A DNA stretch of 64,000 nucleotides from Anaspis maculata (Eukaryota; Arthropoda; Insecta; Coleoptera; Scraptiidae): contig OX421965.1 of the NCBI GenBank assembly GCA_949128115.1, positions 47,545,257 through 47,609,256 of the forward strand. Reading direction: 5' to 3'. The position numbers and the translations under genes are program-made. The notes under the pieces were generated by a model, which worked only from the letters and a program-made list of their open reading frames with translations, was not told where the DNA came from and did not search any database. How positions within the stretch are numbered: position 1 is the first letter of the stretch; each line of letters begins with the position of its first letter. Below, in pieces: positions 54,066 through 64,000 of this stretch.

Positions 54066-54433
54066 CGTAACCTCTTTCACCCATCTGGGTGTCGAGGTGT
54101 CGGACGCACCGAGCCACACTATGGATTTATGCTACTACCTACAATCATCTCGTTCATGTGCGTGTACAGGTAATGGAGCCCCCTTGGGCAAGTACACTAC
54201 GCTGCGTCCGCTCTCTTCGCGCCCAGCTATCCACCAGTCACCCATCCAGGTTCTGGCTTCTGCGGGCGATGCTTGACTTTCGTTATAGTAGCCTGTATGC
54301 ATATCCACCCATGCCGTACCGCCGACATCAGCGATATTCCTAAGTAAATAATTGTTGGCGTGTATTTATTGGAGTACGCAGTAATAAACAGTGTATGTTT
54401 TGAAACAATCGTCTAAACTCGAAATACGTAACA
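53700..54433 (+). mobile_element. solo LTR (TGTTACG family), copy E, holding a SINE
   Basis: It matches copy B inverted: CATTTGGCGGAGGTGC, CACGCGAAAGGTGT, ATATATAAGCACCATGG (promoter) and AATAAACAGTGTATG, ending CGTAACA at 54433. The 5' edge is decayed, so the start is approximate. 54035-54326 is a later insertion flanked by ATCAGCGATAT. Confidence 0.7.
54035..54326 (-). mobile_element. probable 5S rRNA-derived SINE (SINE3-like)
   Basis: On the minus strand it begins GTCGGCGGTACGGCATGG, like the start of 5S rRNA. It continues with a box-A-like AAAGTCAAGCATCG and, 29 bases from GTCAAGCA, the box-C-like CTGGATGGGTGAC. In 5S rRNA the same interval is 29 bases. It ends in an (AT)n tail, and ATCAGCGATAT is duplicated exactly at 54024-54034 and 54327-54337, the 11-bp target duplication of LINE-mobilised SINEs. 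The body between head and tail is unrecognised. Confidence 0.65.
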
Positions 54434-54654
54434 ATATTTCCAAATTCAACGCTCAAAGATAACATCAACTGAATCTCTATCATTTCTGTGAAAAGCGACC
54501 ACTCTTATAGCCAGTTCCACCAGCGAATTTAATCATTGTTAACTAATTGAGATTTTTTCTGGTGATTATTACACACAACGCCCCCCGTACGGAAAAATAC
54601 TACTGAAAACTACAGAAAAAAACTACTTGGAAACTACTGAAATTGCCAGTAGTT

Positions 54655-54900
54655 TCCAAGTAGTATTTTGGACCTACTACTGCAGCAGTAGTAACCACTG
54701 CAGCCAGTAGTAACTACTCCCAGTAGTAACCACTCCCAGTAGTATTTTGGACCTACTACTGCAGTAGTACGACTACAGCCAGTAGTAACTACTCCCAGTA
54801 GTATTTTGGACCTACTACTGCAGTAGTACGACTACAGCCAGTAGTAACCACTGTAAGTAGTACGTACGACTAGTAGTACCTATAATAACTACTGTCAGTA
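54655..54900 (+). repeat. AGTAGT-rich tandem repeats
   Basis: Units of about 58-79 bases (TAGTATTTTGGACCTACTAC, CAGTAGTACGACTACAGCC) repeat three times, followed by an (AGGT)n run at 54935-54951. Confidence 0.8.
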
Positions 54901-54959
54901 GTCCTCTGTAGTAGCCCCCTGCCAGTGGTGCGTAGGTAGGTAGGTAGGTACCTGTAACA

Positions 54960-56150
54960 ATAACCGTAAATGTAATGTAACAATAACCATGTGTTGAAAC
55001 ACTGATGCCATTGCATCTCAATCTACTTAGTCTAGGCAAAATAAATTTCTCTAAAGCCTGTTTTTCAGAATTTTAATAAACGGATACCTTTCAAAAATTG
55101 ACTGTGTGGCATTATCCTTGAGCCTGACGAACTCCCATATTATGATACTTCAAGGTACCTACCTAGGTATTATCTACTCACCACTCACAACCAGCACATT
55201 TTCTCGTAGGCAAAAATCTTTCATTTTTCCCATTTTTAATTGGCCTAGTATTACATTTTCACTTTCTGGCAATTCTGTTATGATTTTTTGTCTCACTTCA
55301 GATCCTTTAAAGGGTTGATTTTTGATCCAAGACTGAAACCAAGCTTGAACGGGTTCCCCATCTTCATCAATAAATTGTGCAATAAAACACTTCTCATGAT
55401 CGATTTCTAATTACCGGGAGCACACACAACACACGTACGTATAAATAAAATGTAGAACATTGTACTTCATCAAATAATAACTCATTAGACCAGGAAACGG
55501 CTAACTTTGATTTCAAACGAGTTTGGCTTGAACTAACGCAGGAGCAGAAGGAAACAGTTGACAGTTAAAGTTTTCCTGTCAGTGCTGCCAACGTGGCAAC
55601 TCATCCCCAGATTTGTAAATGAGACAATAATGAGATGAAACCATGGTGAAGAATCACGGCAAATATAATAAATTGCTAGAGAAGAGAGGTTCTAAACACC
55701 CAATAAAAATTTCGATTACATTTATTACACTAGAGGTCGTGAATGTTTTACTTTGAATGGTGACACTTTCAAATTCCGTGGTTGTTGTATTGGTGTTGGC
55801 GCTCTGTCTTCTGTCTGTCAAGTCAATGACAGCGTCAAAAACTGTCAATTTGGGCCTCGGGGCCTCCTCGCACCTCAAACTTCTCAAAGTGCAACTGCAA
55901 CTCGTCAAACAGATGATTAGGTACCTAATCCATGAAAAACAAAACAAGAGGTTGAAATATAATGAATAAGCGAAGAGGGCCTTATAAGTATAAACGCGGT
56001 ATAATTACACTGATAAATTGTAGGTATTTACCTACTTGTGAATTCTGTAAAAAATGGTAACCTACTTAATATTTGTTGGAAAATATCTGTGTTTTATTCA
56101 CTAATATTGTATATACAATATGTACAATATACGTGTAGGTACCTATTCGC
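54960..56150. other. transposon interior, no gene recognised
   Basis: AT-rich; the longest frames are 70-97 codons (55654-55969, both strands) without a domain. Confidence 0.5.
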
Positions 56151-56639
56151 AAAAGTAGTTTCCATCATGCAGTATAGTTAAATAATGAAACTACTCAGTA
56201 AAGAATAAGTAGTCCTCAGTAGTAAAAACACCAGTGATTTTAGTAGTTTTAGTAGTCACTCCGAGCTGACTACTGAAAACTACTCAACAGATATTGATCA
56301 AGTAGTAGTTTTAAGTAGTTACTACAGAAAACTACTAGCGATAAAATGATGGAGTCGTAGTAGTAACTACTGAAAACTACTGATCAATCAGTGTTCAAGT
56401 AGTCAACTACTACAGAAAACTATTAGCGATGTAGTAGTTTTGAGTAGTTCACTATTGAAAACTACTAGTCAACTACTGGTTTTTAGTAGTTTTTTTCCGT
56501 ACGGGCCTTGATTATTAGACCTACAAGGATAATATTCACTTATCTAAATCCCACTGTCAATGGCAACGGAGTAAAATTGATGTAAACAACAAAATCTGAC
56601 AGCTGTCACTTCGGACTTCTTTTTTGCAATAATCTTCAA

Positions 56640-56811
56640 AATATCACTCGTGCTCGAGATTTTCCCAGATAATTTTGACCAGGCGTTTCCCTCGGGCTGA
56701 TTGTCCCTGGATAAATGCCCTCCTCCTACGGAGTCGGGCATTTATCGCTACAATCAGCACTCGCGATCGCCAGACCAAAATTATCGTGAAAATCTAAGCA
56801 CTTGTGATATT
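56640..56811. mobile_element. palindromic MITE, 172 bp
   Basis: It opens AATATCACTCGTGC and closes GCACTTGTGATATT-like. The inner arms GATAAATGCCC/GGGCATTTATC and AATTTTGACC/ACCAAAATT pair around a loop at about 56720-56733. Confidence 0.75.
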
Positions 56812-58779
56812 ACTGTTGAATATTGGCTTAATGACTACAGAGAACACAAGTTTCACGAAAGATTATGAGAAAATGTTTAGACGACAACAGCTTGTCTGCA
56901 TTTTTCGTGGTCATTCAACCAGCACTGACTTAGAATCCATCAGATAAAATGTTTCAATTAGCTAACAATAATAAAATTCGCTGGTGGAACTGGATGTTAG
57001 TGTGCGATAAATACCCACCCCATCTGTATACCTTTCTATGAAGCTGAATTTTTCTTCGAACAAGAGTTGCCTTTCCAAAAAGTCAATCATCAAGAGAAGT
57101 TAGTGCTAAGCTTCCAGCTGAAATGTACCAGACCAGCGTGTTGGTTGTAAACTTGGCTCATCATTGCGTGAAGAGCAACATGCATTGACCGAAATGATGG
57201 TCATTCAATTGGACAATTGGTGTTATGTTCAAGTATTGAACTGTACGTTGAAGTTGATATTATGAGAAACAACTCACATGTTTCGTTTTTCTTTCAAAAA
57301 AGGCGATATCTTCTTGGTTTCTCATAGTCGGAAAAAGCGGTGTTTAGCATTCTGCCTGACTCTTTAAATAGTCGTGATAAATATATTACAGACCGAGACG
57401 GGATTTGCGGGAAACGCATATTTACTGCTGAGGACAAAAAGATCCTTCAGGCTGTGCCTAGATGTTCTGCCAGCTTACAGGATTACAGGCGTTCAAAAAT
57501 TGGGATTTGAGAATCTTTTTTTTTTGTCATAACTTCGAGATTGGCCGATCAATTTCTCTGAAACCTGGCTTCAGGTAATACTGATTTACCCACTCATCAT
57601 TTGGTTGGATATGTCATTATGAAATTTTCCTTTTTGAGCTACTATATCTTCATTTTCCCGCGGAGTAGGAAATGAGCCACTTCCCGCCTTTCTACATAAT
57701 TTGTAATAAATCAATTACGATAGTTGTTGTGAGTAAACGGTTTTTTAAATCAGGGTCTAGGAACCACGAGGGTACCAAAAATAGAATTATTGTGCTGAAA
57801 TTCGCGTTTTTCCGTTCTCGGCAATATTCAGTGCGTAATCGGTATCTTTTCATTATACTCGCAATATCGAATTCTGTACTTTTGCGATACATGTCTGTAT
57901 TACGTATAAAGGGGGAGTCCCAGGGTAGTATAAAGAAATTTTCATACGACCACTCATGGAAACGTTACTTTTTGTACGGTATAGTAGGCGCGAAACTTGC
58001 CACTTGCAAACACTGTGCGCGAAAGTGAAAATATCGTCACTAGTGCCTTTTGCTTTCGCTTTTTAATGACAAACATAGTTCCATGGCAAACGATCTTCCA
58101 TTATCCAGCCTTTGGGGGGCGTCCCTGAGCCACATACTTTCCTGGGCATGCTACTGTTGCTTATTCGCCCTTAGTAGGTGGTCGTTGTTCAAAGTCGAGA
58201 ACTTCCAATAATCAATAATAATAGAAATAAAACAAATCGCGTAAGAATGTTGGCTGAATCCCTGACATTGAAATCAAGAGGGATTGAAATAATTAAGTTT
58301 TAGTAACTAGGTAAATCTGAACAAAATATTTGAAAATTTCTAGCAACTGTCAGTGTCGAGCAGCGTTGCCGGTTGTTGTGAAATTTCTCAAAATTGGAGG
58401 AGCTCAACTGGTTTTCGGAAATTACATTTAATTTACATAAAAATGGAAAAGTGGCAACACAACATTCAAAAATATACATTCGAAAAGAGGATATGATATC
58501 AGTAAGTAATATCAGTAAGTGATGCCTTCTGACATAAGTATTTCAATATTTCGATCGTCAATGAGCAGATGTCAGACAGGAAAAAAAGGTCGGTCGAAGG
58601 AAAAATTGTGTACACAACTCGCAAGAAACTGTCTTTTCTTGCATTCGTCTGATTACCGCACTCGTTGCAATTTTCAACACTCATGCGAAAAGTATCACTT
58701 TCGTAGCTTGTTATGTAATATACTATTTCTACGACATCTAAGTTTCGGTTTGTGTAAAACTGGAGTATTTATATAAATA
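56812..58779. other. no gene recognised
   Basis: AT-rich, with frames up to 118 codons (57672-58028) but no domain or repeat partner seen. Confidence 0.5.
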
Positions 58780-59612
58780 TAGAAGCACATTCAATCCTCC
58801 ACAGTTTGACACCTGAGCCATCTTTATGTGATCCGCGGTTCTTGGGCTAGAGCTTCTGAAAGTATCTGTTTTCGGTGCAAAAAAAAAATGAAAATCACTT
58901 CTTCAGGTTGTGCCAGGTCCACCAATGTTATCGATCTATGAAAAGTTACGATGCGTTGTTGATGATTCACTTGATAATCATATTATTGTGATCCAGTGGT
59001 GAAGTCAGGTAGGCGCAATAATTTTTCAACACCGAAAACTGATATTTCCTGAAGCACTAGCTCAAGAACCTCGAGTCGCACAGAAATGGTTTAGGTATCA
59101 CATTATGGAGGATTGGTTGCACTTTTATAGGTACGTAAATATTTCAATCTCGCATAAACTTGAATTGAGGTTTTCAAAAAAACTTTTATTCAGGCGTAGG
59201 TATATAGTGTTTCTAATATGGCAGCGCGCACTGCAAGATATGAATGAAAAAAGTCAAATTCAGAAAGGACACATCAAAATCTGCAAATAACATGAGTTTT
59301 GTAAAAAATTGAAAACATCCAAAAATGTTTTTTTTTTCAACATTATTTGTCAAAGTCTTTTTTCAATGATAGGAATAAGATAACTGAAGAATTTACTCTC
59401 GCACCAAATGAGATAGATGTATTATGTTGAAATCCGTTAGAAAATTTAAATGATACATCAATTTTCTTATGATCTCACTAAACTCATTTTGGCGTCTTTA
59501 CCATATTTGCTTGAGGCAGATGTCAGTGTTCCACCATTTTTTTCATGGTCTCTGATATCCCAAAAACCGATTGTTAGTGGCCTATTATCTTCATGAAGCT
59601 GGACATCAGAAG
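58780..59612. mobile_element. diverged copy of the 48453-50318 foldback
   Basis: 58780-58870 matches the inner left arm (CACAGTTTGACACC, GGTTCTTGGGCTAGAGCTTC). 59040-59612 matches the right arm (CTAGCTCAAGAACC, TTTGGCGTC, AGATGTCAGTGTTCCACCAT, CTTCATGAAGCTG). Most of the left arm is gone or unrecognisable. Confidence 0.65.
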
Positions 59613-61542
59613 GCTATTAATTACGTTCTGCCCCTAGAGCCCTAGATAATATCCGCCATTTTAAAAAGAGGCGTCATTTAAATCCTAAGGGACGAAAAAA
59701 AAAGCAGTGCAGGTCAAATCGTTTATTTAGGGCTTAGTTATGATCCTGATAAGTGGTTTGTTTGCCTTTATCATTATTTGCAGCTTACTTTTTGCCTTCC
59801 AGAGACTAGATGTTGAGAAAGAACTAAATAAGTGTTTGGTGAATGTGGCATTCAAATCGTTTCTACTTCATATTTTAGTTTAACATGAATTTGTTGAGGT
59901 GGAGAGACAAAGTAAATTACCTAATTATGTTAACTTGTTGTTGTTAGTAACTTAGCTTATGTATACAGTAGTGGCGAGCGTCACCTCTCGGACAGCATGT
60001 TTTTTTTTTATCGCAATAAAGTTAGTTGCCTCTGCAGAAGTAGTTGAGTAGAAATTACCATAAGGTGAGCATTCATGCCAATATTTTAATCAGGTTAAAT
60101 TGATGATTCCAATAAGTAAAGTAGGACTATGTCGCTTTTTTGGAATTTTAAATTTCATATTCCAAATATTTTGCTCGTCTTTTTGTTTATTACCCACCTC
60201 ACAAATAAATCTGGGTCTATAATATTAATTTCTTTACCACTTTCCGGCTTTTTACCGTCGATTTTATTGGAAAGGTGTTACTTTTACTGCTCAAAATATT
60301 TTTCGATAAAAAACAAATCAGTTACCTTGTTCAGATCCTCCAATACCTACAGAGCAGCCAAGTAAAGTAGGAAAACTAATTTAGTTTTTACAACACCACC
60401 TCCAGTTTTGACCACCGGCCACAAGAAAGCCCGAGAACTGCTGCTGAAACTTTCAAAGTGCCCTGAAAAACCGCGCGCAACAGTTTGGATGTTGGCCGTT
60501 TCAGGACGCGCCGCGACTGAAACTGAAAGCCTTCAGGAGTAGACGTCGCGACGCCAGCGCCTGTACACCCTGACCTGGGCCACCACAACATTATCATCGC
60601 CCCTTCTGCAGGAAAACGATAATAATCCTTCAGGGGGTTTAAACTGACCTCTCCCTTGATCCCCACTTTGATCAACACCTTGCCCTTTCCTCCCGTGCCT
60701 CCGCACCCTTTGTCCACCGGAAAATTGATTGCATCCACTTCGATCCTTCGACGCTCCTGGTGTGATGACGCCTGATAAGACATCCGGTGTATACCTATAC
60801 ACCTGCTGAGAGCAAGGAAATTTTCGAGGAGGCGGGCGTCGGTCGTGCAATAATTAAATGGATCTCTGGTCTTGAGATGGGTCTCCCGAAAGTTCAGCTG
60901 CTGCTGGGAAGGCCTTCTCAAATTATATCGGAAAGGGAAATCTCGGCGGATGGCCGGCCACGCTCAGCTACCAGATGAAGGAGGCTTTCATCTAAGCACC
61001 CCCCCATCCCCCCAGGGGCTAATTTGGTGCCGTCGTTGGGATTAATTGCGAAAGCGCCAGTGCGATTCATCGTTATTTGGGTTTTGTGTCGATTGACTCG
61101 ATTAGGTGATTTTTCAAAGCGCGCCCCGATCCAACCTCGATGAGCGTTTTCGTTTCACAGCCATCATCGTGGACCCTTTTGCAAAATTAAGTGACGTAGG
61201 TCGTTGACAGTGATTGAATTTTAACAAAAATTGCTACGGTTTTGTGTAGGTAGGTGCGTGGCAGGGTGTCGTGCTTTTGTCAGAAGTTTTGTTTGGAAAA
61301 AAGGTTCCTCTTATTGCCTATTGTATTGTATTGCACTGTTTTTTTTTAACTAATTAAGGTATTTTTATCATGCCAATAATTTCCCAGATCTTTCCCTGCC
61401 TAAATTTGAAAGGTGAACTAGCCTCGGAACTAGGGTTGCCAGATTGTGTGGAAGTGTCGCCCGGAGAAATAATGATCATAATAACTATAATAATTACCAT
61501 ATTACAATGAGCACTGCTGAAGCTTTGACGACCCACAAAGTT
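59613..61542. other. no confirmed gene; GC-richer block at 60400-61200
   Basis: A 177-codon minus frame (60388-60921) overlaps several others, with no recognised domain. 61010-61200 (GGGATTAATTGCG, CATCATCGTGGACCC) is repeat-free and could be conserved noncoding DNA or a UTR. Confidence 0.3.
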
Positions 61543-61585
61543 ATTGGTATATTCACATAGAATTATCAAATGTGAATATACCAAT
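61543..61585. repeat. perfect 16-bp hairpin
   Basis: ATTGGTATATTCACAT at 61543-61558 is exactly inverted at 61570-61585, with an 11-base loop. Confidence 0.85.
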
Positions 61586-61939
61586 CGATCGTGGCTACGT
61601 TTACACCGTGGCTTTCATCCGCGAACTAAGCATCAAATTCGACCCAAATAAGTCAAGTCCACGTTGTGTAAACGATCACGGACAAGGACCAAATTAGGAC
61701 CAAGTAGCTTGGGTCAGGTCTCCGGTTAGCCGTGAACAGGCTTGAATTTAGTTTTTAAATTTATTTAGTTTTAGTTTATATTTTGAGATAGGTCGGCCGC
61801 ATAGTCTGCCAGTGGAAACACTGATGGAAGAGACGAATTACTTTTGGTGGGATTCGGGTCAGTGCTTGGGTTAGTCTAACTTGAGTCCACCGGCTATCGT
61901 AGACATTACGCCGTTTTTTACGAAGCTGCACGCTATATT

Positions 61940-62161
61940 TGGTACATCAAACCTAGAGGTGTATTCGTTACAATTCACCGTACAAGCTTAAAAACGCCTG
62001 AAAGCTCTGGAGGTGTGTTGCCAACTGGTATTACGGCGGTAATACACCTGCAGGGAGGTGAATTGTCGTACGTAATACACCGATAGGTGAGGTGTATTAT
62101 CGCTACATCGAGAATTTTCACGAGGGGATCCGAGTGTAAATCGAGATGTAAAGCGATAATA
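61940..62161 (+). repeat. 274-bp tandem repeat, first (diverged) unit
   Basis: It matches the units at 63263 onward (AACCTAGAGGTGTATT, ACACCGATAGGTGAGGTG, AAATCGAGATGTAAAGCG) but is more diverged at its start. It is cut from the rest by the TIR element. Confidence 0.75.
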
Positions 62162-63259
62162 GGTTTGTTTTGGCAGCGATACACAACCGTTTCCAACCGT
62201 TTGGATTCTGCGCGCTTCCGTTAAGTCGTTCGGGCAGTGTAAACTTCGAGTTGCCAACTGTTGGTAAGCTGTTTGGGCAGGTGCCTCCAACGGTTCGAAA
62301 ACAGTTTGTGGACGGTCAGAGGAGTTTGAGAATTAAAAAGAAACTGGTGATCAGACGCATGCGTACGCCTTTCTTCGCAATCGGGCGATCTTTGATTGAT
62401 GGCGTGGCGCGTAATGTGACAGTGTGACAGTAAAGGTAAATAAAGACGCATTTTCGAGGTTAATTTAAAATAGTTTTACCTGCTGAAAGTTACATATTTA
62501 CATTAATTTACATTAATTACATTAATTCGGTAAATTTATTAAGGGGTTTCTGATGCGACTAACAAAGTTGTTGACGGGAATCGGTTTTATTTTTTTTTTC
62601 GTCAAGTAGAAACTCCTCCAAAAAGAAAATGTACGGATATTGCTATCAAATTTTGAAAATATTTTTGATTTTGATTTTTGAAAATTCAAAAACTAGATAG
62701 CATCGACAATGTATCTTTCCTCAAGAAAGTCGCATGCCAAATATGAACTTTTTATTTTCAAAAAAAAAGACACCAAAAATGATTTCTCGTAGACATGAAA
62801 AAGTGAATTAGTAGAAGTCATTTTTGGTACCTTTTTTTTGAAAATAGAAAGTTCAAATTGCATGCGACGTTCTTGAGGAAAAATACATTATCAATGCTAT
62901 CTAGTTCTTGAATTTTCAAAAATCAAATTCAAATATTTCCAAAATATTTTGGAAATTTTCAAAATTTGATAGCAATGTCTGTACATTTTCTTTTTGGATG
63001 AGTTTGTACTTGACGAAAAAAATAAAATAAAACCGATTTCCGTCGACAACTTTTTTAGTCGCATCAGAAACCCCTTAAATAAGACTTCGGCTTGGCGGGG
63101 AAAACTTGATAAGTTGTTGTGTCCCTAGTTTCAACTGGAACCGCTCGCTACGCGTTCTTGCAGCAAAAACTTTCCAACCACTTGAAAACTGGTTGGAGTC
63201 GAGTATGCGCGCTGAATCACAGTTAGCAAACCGTCCCCAACTCGCTGCCAAAACAAACC
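62162..63259. mobile_element. TIR element, 1098 bp, with 5-bp TSD TAATA
   Basis: The terminal inverted repeats GGTTTGTTTTGGCAGCGA are perfect over 18 bases. TAATA occurs directly outside both ends (62157-62161 and 63260-63264), and the uninterrupted repeat unit reads CGATAATATATCG, so the insertion point is clear. No transposase; it contains a foldback at 62539-63078. Superfamily not assigned. Confidence 0.85.
62539..63078. mobile_element. foldback element, 540 bp, ends TTAAGGGG
   Basis: TTAAGGGGTTTCTGATGCGA begins it and its inverse ends it. The arms remain complementary to a centre near 62810 (AAATCAAAAATGA.../...TCATTTTTGGT). TTAA at both ends could be a piggyBac-type target duplication or part of the palindrome; the two cannot be separated. 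Confidence 0.85.
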
Positions 63260-63262
63260 TAA

Positions 63263-64000
63263 TATATCGAACCTAGAGGTGTATTTGTTAAGACAATTAA
63301 CCGAACAACACCGGAAATCTTCCTAAAAAAAGTGAAAACCACTCGAATGTTCAAGGTTGGCCATTCTGGAGGGGTGTTTTCACCAATGACCTTGGTGGTA
63401 ATACACTTATACGACCTACTATTATAGGAGTGAGGTGAATTGTCGTATGTAATACACCGATAGGTGAGGTGTATTATCGCTACATCGAGGGTTTTCACGA
63501 GGGGATCCGAGTGTAAATCGAGATGTAAAGCGATAATATATCGAACCTAGAGGTGTATTTGTTAAGACAATTAACCGAACAACACTGAAAATCTAACTAA
63601 AAAAGTGAAATCTACTCGAATGTTTAAGGTTGGCCATTCTGGAGGGGTGTTTTCACCAATGACCTTGGTGGTAATACACTTATACGGCCTACTATTTTAA
63701 AGAGTGAGGTGAATTGTCGTATGTAATACACCGATAGGTGAGGTGTATTATCGCTACATCGAGGATTTTCACGAGGGAATCCGAGTGTAAATCGAGATGT
63801 AAAGCGATAGTATATCGAACCTTGAGGTGTATTTGTTAAGACGATTAACCGAACAACACTGAAAATCTTCCCAAAAAAGTGAAAACTACTCGAATGTTCA
63901 AGGTTGGCCATTCTGGAGGGGTGTTTTCACCAATGACCTTGGTGGTAATACACTTATACGGCCTACTATTTTAGGAGTGAGGTGAATTGTCACTCATATC
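63263..64000 (+). repeat. tandem repeat, period 274 bp, running off the window
   Basis: Units start TATATCGAACC at 63263, 63537 and 63811. They are about 95 percent alike by eye. Each holds smaller self-similar phrases (GGTGTATT, GGTGAATTGTCGTATGTAATACACC). Minus-strand frames of 79-100 codons repeat with the unit and are not taken as genes. Confidence 0.9.

Larger units (their letters stand above)
54584..56505. mobile_element. TIR transposon with AGTAGT-rich subterminal arrays, 1.92 kb
   Basis: The left end CCCGTACGGAAAAA mirrors the right end TTTTTTCCGTACGGG. Both subterminal regions (54600-54910 and 56150-56490) are dense in ACTACTGAAAACTAC/AGTAGT motifs in both orientations. The left one includes tandem units around TTTTGGACCTACTACTGCAG. 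The centre has no transposase. A target duplication is not clear, although TGATTATTA occurs near both ends. Confidence 0.75.

Noticed and set aside
60388..60921. 177-codon minus-strand frame
   Set aside because: Overlaps a 105-codon frame on the same strand, has no recognisable domain or splice signals; left as unknown.

Overview
This is eukaryotic nuclear DNA, most likely from an insect. It is AT-rich, has almost no long reading frames, and is packed with arthropod-style mobile elements: a Ty3/Gypsy element, a Jockey-like LINE, hAT MITEs, foldback elements, tRNA-derived repeats and GTAGGTACCT-rich spacers. I cannot name the species. Nothing bacterial, viral-episomal or CRISPR-like is present.

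Host genes: only one piece of a host gene is convincing. It is the first coding exon of a rhodopsin-like neuropeptide receptor on the minus strand (10717-10956), best matched by memory to the cholecystokinin/sulfakinin receptor family. It ends at a consensus splice donor in the first membrane helix, and no later exon is visible down to base 1, so the intron runs out of the window. Several single-copy-looking stretches (around 17640-17870, 47480-47640 and 60400-61200) may hold regulatory or untranslated sequence, but nothing proves it.

Layout: 1-2355 is a giant inverted repeat. 3636-3964 is a hAT MITE. 4533-8350 is a copy of a dispersed repeat (here 'family X') split by later insertions. 8400-10215 holds small foldback MITEs. 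10717-11077 is the receptor exon. 11497-12154 is a foldback. 12626-14022 is a 5'-truncated LINE. 15243-16142 and 39342-41340 are two copies of a repeat carrying GTCC-type minisatellite. 18590-21880 is family X copy 2, split by an LTR that is itself split by an 875-bp foldback. 23507-24521 is a solo LTR holding a miniature LTR retrotransposon (TRIM-like) whose own LTRs contain a tRNA-like sequence. 25898-30302 is a nest of at least four elements, ending with a hAT MITE with a perfect 8-bp target duplication. 31061-37338 is an intact Ty3/Gypsy element with two identical 261-bp LTRs and an uninterrupted gag-pol frame. 45693-46280 is a 147-bp tandem repeat. 48453-50318 is a 1.9-kb foldback. 50752-52003 holds family X copy 3 and an LTR fragment. 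53700-54433 is an LTR holding a probable 5S rRNA-derived SINE. 54584-56505 is a transposon with AGTAGT-rich ends. 61940-64000 is a 274-bp tandem array (running off the right edge) that was invaded by a TIR element, itself holding a foldback.

How the parts relate: most of the window is layered transposon debris whose insertion order can be read from what interrupts what. The Gypsy element is the youngest large insertion. The most unusual items are the TRIM-like element with tRNA-like LTRs, the 5S-derived SINE, the abundance of long foldbacks sharing an ACAGGGTG-type end, and the Gypsy element's non-canonical LTR end. All copy comparisons were made by eye.
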